Shown here piece by piece: positions 1 through 6,118 of a stretch of DNA of 6,118 nt. The DNA is taken from positions 1 through 6,118 of the forward strand of contig JAHEBR010000130.1 in NCBI GenBank assembly GCA_024642185.1, written 5' to 3'. The DNA comes from Marivivens sp. (GTDB lineage: Bacteria > Pseudomonadota > Alphaproteobacteria > Rhodobacterales > Rhodobacteraceae). The notes beneath the pieces were generated by a model. It searched no databases. It was not told the DNA's origin and was given only the letters and a program-made list of their open reading frames with translations. Both the position numbers and the translations under genes were made by a program. How positions within the stretch are numbered: position 1 is the stretch's first letter; the number at the start of each line of letters is the position of its first letter.

Positions 1-316
1 TATGAAAGAGCGCCGCGCTGTTGTTCACCTCGATCTCGCGCTCTTCCTCGCGCACCAACGCCTCAAGCCCCTTGCGTTCGCGCTTGAGCATCACCTCGGC
101 CAAGGAGGAAATCACCACCCTTTTGCCGCCCCTTTCGAGCCGCTCGGCCACCTCGGGCAGGTGCGGATCGAAGAAGGGCTGGCGCTTGGAACAGATCACT
201 TCGCCCAAATAGACGGTATCGACCGGCGCCTCGTCGGCGATCCTTGCATAGAAATCGCGCTTCTTCTCGGCGGACCAGTGATAGAGGATCGGGCCGATCG
301 TCAGGTTTGCAGACAT
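1..316 (-). CDS. ubiV: UbiV, O2-independent ubiquinone hydroxylation protein (U32 family), N-terminal part
   Basis: UbiV is a [4Fe-4S] protein of the peptidase U32 family. With UbiU it forms a heterodimer that hydroxylates ubiquinone precursors without O2; it is not a protease. The gene runs off the left edge, so only about 105 codons are present, against roughly 290-300 in the family. The protein begins MSANLTIGPILYHWSAEKK and carries YLGEVICSKR at residues 36-45. This matches the N-terminal YLGE-x-x-CSKR signature of E. coli UbiV (YhbV), and Cys42 aligns with the first of its four Fe-S cysteines (C39 in E. coli). The other three ligands lie outside the window. The ATG at 316 sits 2 nt after the ubiU stop, with a good GGAGG ribosome binding site at 322-326 and a 5-nt spacer, so it is translated from the same message as ubiU. 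Identification is confident from motif and neighbours; integrity beyond the edge is unknown. Confidence 0.9.
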   Translation of the reverse strand, partial: MSANLTIGPILYHWSAEKKRDFYARIADEAPVDTVYLGEVICSKRQPFFDPHLPEVAERLERGGKRVVISSLAEVMLKRERKGLEALVREEEREIEVNNSAALFH

Positions 317-318
317 CA

Positions 319-1317
319 CTACCTCCAGGTCTTTGTCTTGAACGCGCCCTGGGTCTGCTTTTGCCCCTCGGTCAGCGCCAAAAGATCGGCAAGCACCGGC
401 TCGCTCCCGTCCATCACCGCATCCACGGCCTCACGGAAGGCGCCAACCACCTTGCGAACATAGGCGCGCGAGCGCTGTCGGCCTTCGATCTTGAAGGCAT
501 GAACCCCGGCGCGGATCAGATCAGGCAACAGCTCGGAGAGATTAAGGCTGATCGGCTCTTCAAAGGCATAATAGCCATCGGGTCGGCAATCTGCCGTATA
601 GCGGCCCTTGCAGATCGTGGGATAGCCGGCGGTTTCGTCCTTGCCGAAACAGTCGATGGTGAAGGCGCCGAGGCGGGTCGACATGCTGCCGTCGGCCTCG
701 CGGACATATTCGACATCCGCCGCCGGCGAGCAGACACCGTCCATATTCGTCGAAAGGCCGGTGACGTAGTTGGTCAGGCTGCACTTGCCCTCCACCATCA
801 GGCCGTGGTTGCCAAAGATGAAGGTTTCGATTTCGCAGGGGATCTCGGCCTTGATCTGCCTGATCTCGGGAATGGTCAGGATGCGCGGCAGGACCACGCG
901 CTTGACCCCGAACTCGCGGCAATAATAGCGGATCGCCTCGGGCGAAGAGGCCGCCGCCTGAACCGAAAGGTGCAGGCGGATATCGGGATAGGCTCTGGCG
1001 ATATAATCGGCCACGCCGATATCGGCGACGATAAAGGCATCGGCCCCCAGCCGCGCGCCGGTATCAACCGCGTCCTTCCAAAGCGAAAACTTGCCCGCCG
1101 GTGGGTATGTGTTGATCGCAAGTAGCACCTTGGCACCACGCTCGTGGGCATAGGCGACTGATTGGGCAAGCTCTTCGGGGGTGAAATTCAGGCCGGGAAA
1201 ATTGCGCGCATTGGTGGCGTTCTGAAAACCGCAATAGACGGAATCCGCTCCGGCATCGACAGCCGTTCGAAGCGCTGCGGGCGTGCCTGCAGGGCAGACG
1301 AGTTCTGGCCGTATCAT
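319..1317 (-). CDS. ubiU: UbiU, O2-independent ubiquinone hydroxylation protein (U32 family)
   Basis: UbiU is the partner of UbiV in O2-independent ring hydroxylation during ubiquinone synthesis, acting in the cytoplasm. Its 332 residues match the E. coli UbiU length of about 331. Family blocks seen: LVCPAGTPAAL near the start, NATNARNFPGLNF (33-45), LSVQAAASSPEA (117-128), VVLPR (141-145), EGKC (176-179), GVCSPA (194-199), AGYPTICKGRY (230-240), EEPISLNLSELLP (253-265) and KIEGRQRS-AYV (276-287). Three of the four expected Fe-S cysteines are present: C179, C196 and C236 (E. coli C176, C193, C232). The place of the first (E. coli C169) is Gly172 after His171. Additional cysteines at 161, 223 and 244 could compensate. 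The ATG overlaps the ubiT stop by 4 nt (ATGA at 1317-1314), which suggests translational coupling, and the N-terminus matches the family without an extension. Homologues are often labelled collagenase-like or U32 peptidase; the ubiT and ubiV neighbours favour UbiU. Confidence 0.93.
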   Translation of the reverse strand: MIRPELVCPAGTPAALRTAVDAGADSVYCGFQNATNARNFPGLNFTPEELAQSVAYAHERGAKVLLAINTYPPAGKFSLWKDAVDTGARLGADAFIVADIGVADYIARAYPDIRLHLSVQAAASSPEAIRYYCREFGVKRVVLPRILTIPEIRQIKAEIPCEIETFIFGNHGLMVEGKCSLTNYVTGLSTNMDGVCSPAADVEYVREADGSMSTRLGAFTIDCFGKDETAGYPTICKGRYTADCRPDGYYAFEEPISLNLSELLPDLIRAGVHAFKIEGRQRSRAYVRKVVGAFREAVDAVMDGSEPVLADLLALTEGQKQTQGAFKTKTWR

Positions 1318-1856
1318 GCTTTTCTACCTTTCGAAATCACGTTGTGTTCGGCGCGCTTGCGCAGAGCCGCCAGCGCCGCTCGTCCGGGCGCGCCAAAGAG
1401 AGTGGCCACGCTTTCGGCGACCGATCCGTCCACGTCATCAAGGGCGTTGCGTAGGCTGACGACCGCCTCGGTATCCCCCGTCACCAAAAGCTCGCGCGAA
1501 AAGAACAGGGCATCGCCGTCTTCATCGGCATCTACGAGGCGTAGAAGATCGTAGAACCGCCCCGAAATCCGCGCGACGTGGGGCGGGTTGCCCGAGCGCG
1601 GGATCGCGCGAAACATCAGGTTCTTCGGGTCGGGGCGCAGAAGGAGCCGGAAAGGAAGCCCCTGCGGTTCGATGAGGAAGACCGAGGTTTGATGCGGCCC
1701 GAGGCGGGCAAACATTGAAGGATACTGCGCGGCGATCTTGTGAACGATCCGGCGCAAGACGGGCTGCAAGGGCGCAAGCGGAAGCGCCGCAAGAGGCGAC
1801 ACCTGTGGCGACCTGAGCGACTCACCCGTGACAGAGGGAGGAAGGGTATGGGCCAT
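1314..1856 (-). CDS. ubiT: UbiT, SCP2-domain accessory factor of anaerobic ubiquinone synthesis
   Basis: UbiT is a small lipid-binding protein of the SCP2 (sterol carrier) family. It supports O2-independent ubiquinone synthesis, as UbiJ does in the aerobic pathway, probably by binding the hydrophobic intermediates. From the ATG at 1856 it has 180 residues, close to the E. coli 174. A proline/leucine-rich N-terminus with a basic helix (about 22-43) precedes the SCP2-like part (about 50-145), which ends in GDALFFSRELLVTGDTEAVV (114-133). That matches the E. coli DTLFFQR-x-L-x-IEGDTE block. A longer reading from GTG at 1874 is open, but it has no ribosome binding site and starts only 16 nt past the FNR box, upstream of any plausible transcript start, so ATG 1856 is preferred. 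A later GTG at 1799 is a weaker option. The AGGG before the ATG is only 3 nt away, so the start is not firmly fixed. The stop overlaps ubiU by 4 nt. Confidence 0.85.
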   Translation of the reverse strand: MAHTLPPSVTGESLRSPQVSPLAALPLAPLQPVLRRIVHKIAAQYPSMFARLGPHQTSVFLIEPQGLPFRLLLRPDPKNLMFRAIPRSGNPPHVARISGRFYDLLRLVDADEDGDALFFSRELLVTGDTEAVVSLRNALDDVDGSVAESVATLFGAPGRAALAALRKRAEHNVISKGRKA

Positions 1857-1889
1857 GCGCCCTGTTACGCCCACGCGGGCGCGTAAGAA

Positions 1890-1903
1890 TTGATTTATAT
1901 CAA
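1890..1903 (-). promoter_or_regulatory. FNR/FnrL-type binding site upstream of ubiTUV
   Basis: The 14 bases are TTGAT-TTAT-ATCAA on the plus strand, a full match to the FNR/Anr/FnrL consensus TTGAT-N4-ATCAA. It is the only oxygen-regulator-like site seen in the spacer between the rpoD terminator and ubiT. The centre lies 40.5 nt upstream of the ATG at 1856. In class II FNR activation the site is centred near -41.5, which would place transcription start at about 1855-1856. A weak -10-like TAACAG at 1867-1862 fits that geometry. The site makes sense for a pathway needed only without O2. The exact transcript start is inferred. Confidence 0.8.
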
Positions 1904-1944
1904 GTGGCGAAAATTTCGCTGATACATCGGCAAGAGATTTCCCG

Positions 1945-1975
1945 AAACGAAAAGGCGCCCCGCAGGGCGCCCTTT
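1945..1975 (-). terminator. Rho-independent terminator of rpoD
   Basis: Read on the minus strand, just after the rpoD stop, the left arm 1975-1965 pairs with the right arm 1960-1951 across a 4-nt TGCG loop. This gives seven consecutive G-C pairs, one bulged G (1972) and three A-U pairs. TTTT follows at 1953-1950, then CG and TTT. This is the usual shape of an intrinsic terminator. It separates rpoD from the ubi operon, supporting independent ubi transcription. On the plus strand the hairpin is followed by only three T residues. Confidence 0.85.
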
Positions 1976-1977
1976 GA

Positions 1978-3966
<1,989 letters not shown>

Positions 3967-3993
3967 CAGTGGCTCCTAAAATGATCTTGATTT

Positions 3994-4043
3994 CGAATCA
4001 GTGATTCGTTTTGCCCGAATCAATCTGTCGGTGCAGCGATTCG
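3994..4043. repeat. Cluster of four CGAATC repeats (GANTC methylation sites) upstream of rpoD
   Basis: CGAATC occurs four times on one strand or the other within 50 bp: CGAATCA at 3994-4000, its complement TGATTCG at 4002-4008, CGAATCA at 4016-4022, and CGATTCG at 4037-4043. The first two form a perfect 7-bp inverted repeat about one base (CGAATCAGTGATTCG). All four contain GANTC (3995-3999, 4003-4007, 4017-4021, 4038-4042), the recognition sequence of the alphaproteobacterial cell-cycle methyltransferase CcrM. The cluster fills the only space where an rpoD-specific promoter could lie. No convincing -35/-10 pair with good matches was found there, though TTGATT at 4026-4021 is a possible -35. 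Regulation by methylation or a bound protein is inference. Confidence 0.7.
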
Positions 4044-4067
4044 CAACCTCTCGCGCGGGGTTTTTTC

Positions 4068-6020
4068 CTAGCTGTTGCGCCTGCCGCCTTTGCCGTAGTT
4101 GATCTGGTCGAGCAAACGTTCAAAGGCATCGCGCTCGTCGCGCTTCATTCTGGCACCGTTTGCGCCCGTGTCATATTCCGCCTTGTCTTCGTTGTTGCCC
4201 CGGCCCGCACGATCCATCGCCAACGCCGCCTGACCAAGCCGCCATGTCACCCCCTCATCGGCCACACCCGAAAGATCCTCGACAGCTTCGGCAATCTCGC
4301 GTGGCAGGCTTCGGCGGGCGTTGAGCTTGGCAAGTTCCTCGGCAAGGCACATCCGCGCCACCTCGGCATCCCCAGCCCGCCGCACCGCAGGGCTGATAGC
4401 CACATGGCTCTGACCAAAGAGCTTTTCAAGGACATCCCCGCCGATATCGGCAGAAACCGCCCCGCGCAGATCGCCGCCCGTGTCATGCGCGTGCCGCAAG
4501 ATAGCGTCGCGCAGCTGGCGGTGGGTCGGTTCCGCCGATTCCATGCGTTCCAGTTCGCCCTCGAAATCGGCAAGAACAGCCGGCGTCGAAAGGATCGCCG
4601 CAATGATCACCGCTTCACGCAAATGGTCTTCGAACCCATCGGCGGAAACAAGCACCGAGGATTTCGTCGTCGAAAGAACCTGCGGCCCCTTCTGCCATGG
4701 TCCGCGCGACGGGCCTGCGCTTCGCGCACGGCGGGCGGAGCCGAAAAGCTCGGCCCGCAACTCCTTGATCGCCTCGCCATAGTGGGTGCGGATCGAGGGA
4801 TCCTTGATGAGCCGCAGCTTTTCCCGCAGTGCCTTGTCGAGCGCGGCGCGCCGTTCGGGGCTGTCGAAAATCTTGTCTTCCGTCTCGCGCCGCCACAATA
4901 GCGCGACCATCGGGATCGCGGCGTCGATCACCTTGCGCATCGCGCCTGCGCCCTGCGCCCGGATGAGGTCGTCTGGGTCTTGCCCTTCGGGCATCAGCGC
5001 AAAACGCAGCGATTGCCCCGCCTCCAGAAGCGGCAGCGCCACGTCGATCGCCCGCATCGCCGCGCGAAGGCCCGCCGTATCGCCATCCAGCGCGATCAGC
5101 GGCTCGGGCGCGATCCGCCACAGAAGCCGCAACTGATCCTCGGTGATCGCCGTGCCAAGCGGCGCGACCACGGCGGGAAAGCCTGCCTCGCTGAGCGCGA
5201 TCACGTCCATATAGCCTTCGGCCACGATCAGCGGATGGCCCTTGCCCGCCGCCTCGCGGGCGGGGCCGTGGTTGAAGAGGCTGCGGCCCTTGTCGAAAAG
5301 CAGGGTCTCGGGCGAGTTCAGATATTTGGCATTGTCCGAGGGGTCCATCGCCCGCCCGCCAAAGGCAATCGCCTTGCCCCGCGCATCGCGGATCGGAAAC
5401 ATGATCCGGTTGCGGAAGGTGTCATAGGGCGCCTTGCCCTTATCGGACGGCTTTAAAAGCCCCGCCTCAAGCATCAGATCGTTGGAAACGCCCTTACCGC
5501 CCAGCGCCTCGCGCAGGCCTTCCCAGCCGGGCGGCGCAAAGCCGATTTCCCAGCGTTCCTGCGCGGCTGGCGACAGCCCGCGCCGGGCCAGATAGTCTCG
5601 CGCCTCGGCGGCGGCGGTGGTCTTGAGTTGCAGGCGATACCACTGCACCGCCTGTTCCATCACGGCGATCAGTTCGCTGCGCCTATCAGCCTTTTCCTGC
5701 GCGCGCGGATCGCGTTCGGGGATCGGCATTCCCGCTTCGCGGGCGAGTATCTCGATCGCCTCGGGGAAGGCTACATTCTCGGTCTCGCGCACGAATGAGA
5801 TCGCATCGCCCTTGGCGTGACAGCCGAAGCAATAATAATAGCCCTTCCGGTCATCGACATGGAACGAGGCGGTCTTTTCCTGATGAAACGGGCACGGCGC
5901 CCAATAGTCGCCCTTGCCGGTGTTGGACTTGCGCTGATCCCACATGACCTTTCGCCCCACGACTTGCGCGAGGCTCAGGCGATTTCTGAGCTCATCTAGA
6001 AAACCGGGCGGCAGACTCAT
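4068..6020 (-). CDS. dnaG: DNA primase DnaG
   Basis: DnaG makes the RNA primers for lagging-strand synthesis at the replication fork and acts with the DnaB helicase. The 650-residue product has all expected domains. The N-terminal CHC2 zinc finger has ligands C43, H46, C64 and C67 (APCPFH and YYYCFGCH). The RNA polymerase core includes NRIMFPIRDARG-IAFGGR (204-223). The TOPRIM metal site has E268 in AEGYMDV, D312 and D314 in LDGDTAG, and D348 and D350 in EGQDPDD; these parallel E. coli E265, D309, D311, D345 and D347. The C-terminal 200 residues, which should contact DnaB, diverge as is usual. The start MSLPPGFLDELRNRLSLAQV is typical of alphaproteobacterial primases, although the Shine-Dalgarno is weak (GGCGG about 12 nt upstream). 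A promoter-like pair lies directly upstream. rpoD follows after 101 nt with no terminator seen between them, so the two may be cotranscribed. Confidence 0.97.
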   Translation of the reverse strand: MSLPPGFLDELRNRLSLAQVVGRKVMWDQRKSNTGKGDYWAPCPFHQEKTASFHVDDRKGYYYCFGCHAKGDAISFVRETENVAFPEAIEILAREAGMPIPERDPRAQEKADRRSELIAVMEQAVQWYRLQLKTTAAAEARDYLARRGLSPAAQERWEIGFAPPGWEGLREALGGKGVSNDLMLEAGLLKPSDKGKAPYDTFRNRIMFPIRDARGKAIAFGGRAMDPSDNAKYLNSPETLLFDKGRSLFNHGPAREAAGKGHPLIVAEGYMDVIALSEAGFPAVVAPLGTAITEDQLRLLWRIAPEPLIALDGDTAGLRAAMRAIDVALPLLEAGQSLRFALMPEGQDPDDLIRAQGAGAMRKVIDAAIPMVALLWRRETEDKIFDSPERRAALDKALREKLRLIKDPSIRTHYGEAIKELRAELFGSARRARSAGPSRGPWQKGPQVLSTTKSSVLVSADGFEDHLREAVIIAAILSTPAVLADFEGELERMESAEPTHRQLRDAILRHAHDTGGDLRGAVSADIGGDVLEKLFGQSHVAISPAVRRAGDAEVARMCLAEELAKLNARRSLPREIAEAVEDLSGVADEGVTWRLGQAALAMDRAGRGNNEDKAEYDTGANGARMKRDERDAFERLLDQINYGKGGRRNS

Positions 6021-6026
6021 GGGCGC

Positions 6027-6055
6027 AGTATCCGCCTTGGCCCTGCCGATAGCAA
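6027..6055 (-). promoter_or_regulatory. Possible sigma-70 promoter of dnaG
   Basis: On the minus strand TTGCTA (6055-6050; 4 of 6 matches to TTGACA) and GATACT (6032-6027; 4 of 6 to TATAAT) are separated by exactly 17 nt. The predicted transcript start, about 7 nt downstream, falls on or next to the A of the dnaG ATG at 6020. This implies a leaderless or nearly leaderless message and would fit the poor ribosome binding site. The matches are modest, so chance resemblance is possible. Confidence 0.35.
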
Positions 6056-6068
6056 GAAGCGCAGAGCG

Positions 6069-6118
6069 TCAGCCCCGCGCCGCAACGCCCTCGGCGGCCT
6101 CGGTCAACTCGTGCACCA
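6069..6118 (-). CDS. Unidentified gene, C-terminal end only
   Basis: Upstream of dnaG one minus-strand frame reads VHELTEAAEGVAARG and then TGA (6071-6069). Fourteen of the 15 codons end in G or C and most begin with G, the bias of the coding regions here. A second frame stops almost at once (TGA near 6106-6104). The fragment is too short to name. Its stop is 48 nt from the dnaG start, so it is probably the gene preceding dnaG in the same direction. Function is unknown. Confidence 0.45.
   Translation of the reverse strand, partial: VHELTEAAEGVAARG

Noticed and set aside
1854..1874. GTG at 1874 as the ubiT start (six residues longer)
   Set aside because: It lies only 16 nt from the FNR box, ahead of any likely transcript start, and has no Shine-Dalgarno; ATG 1856 fits better.
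3987..4000. TTGATTTCGAATCA before rpoD as a second FNR box
   Set aside because: With the required 4-nt spacer the second half reads AATCA instead of ATCAA; the likeness comes from the CGAATCA repeat.
3967..4067. Intrinsic terminator between dnaG and rpoD
   Set aside because: The T-run at 4061-4066 is on the plus strand; on the minus strand it is an A-run right after the dnaG stop, with no hairpin followed by T residues. The inverted repeat has only a 1-nt centre and no T-tract.
4011..4901. Long plus-strand open frame antisense to dnaG, and a similar one at 244-1125 antisense to ubiU
   Set aside because: Both are shadows of clear minus-strand genes; neither product resembles a known protein and neither start has a convincing ribosome binding site.
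6088..6118. Window end GCACCA on the plus strand as a tRNA 3' end with CCA
   Set aside because: No T-arm stem or TTC-type loop precedes it at the right distance, and the complementary strand reads as a coding end.

Overview
The window reads as chromosomal core DNA from an alphaproteobacterium, most likely the Rhodobacterales (Rhodobacter/Paracoccus/Roseobacter relatives). The reasons are its high G+C, the alphaproteobacterial style of the sigma-70 and primase sequences, several GANTC (CcrM-type) sites in one promoter region, and a ubiTUV cluster like that of facultatively anaerobic phototrophs and denitrifiers. This assignment rests on remembered family sequences, not a database search. Every gene supported lies on the minus strand, so transcription runs from the right end to the left.

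Right to left: (1) 6118-6069, the last 15 codons of an unidentified gene. (2) 6068-6021, a 48-nt gap with a possible sigma-70 promoter ending at the dnaG start codon. (3) 6020-4068, dnaG, complete DNA primase. (4) 4067-3967, an intergenic region with four copies of CGAATC, each a GANTC site, two of them forming a perfect inverted repeat. (5) 3966-1978, rpoD, the housekeeping sigma factor, followed directly by a hairpin/T-tract terminator. (6) 1977-1857, a spacer with a perfect FNR-type box, TTGAT-TTAT-ATCAA. (7) 1856-1314 ubiT, 1317-319 ubiU and 316-1 ubiV (cut by the window edge), a tight operon with a 4-nt overlap and then a 2-nt gap.

The dnaG-rpoD pair is the conserved core of the macromolecular synthesis operon (replication priming and transcription initiation). 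The ubiTUV genes encode the O2-independent branch of ubiquinone synthesis: UbiU and UbiV are Fe-S proteins that replace the O2-dependent hydroxylases, and UbiT is an SCP2-type lipid-binding accessory protein. The terminator and FNR box imply that the ubi operon is uncoupled from rpoD and switched on when oxygen falls.

No wholly new system is evident. The points most worth a second look are the CGAATC/GANTC cluster before rpoD, the FNR box before ubiT, and the replacement in UbiU of the first expected Fe-S cysteine by glycine. No mobile element, CRISPR array, tRNA or rRNA was seen.
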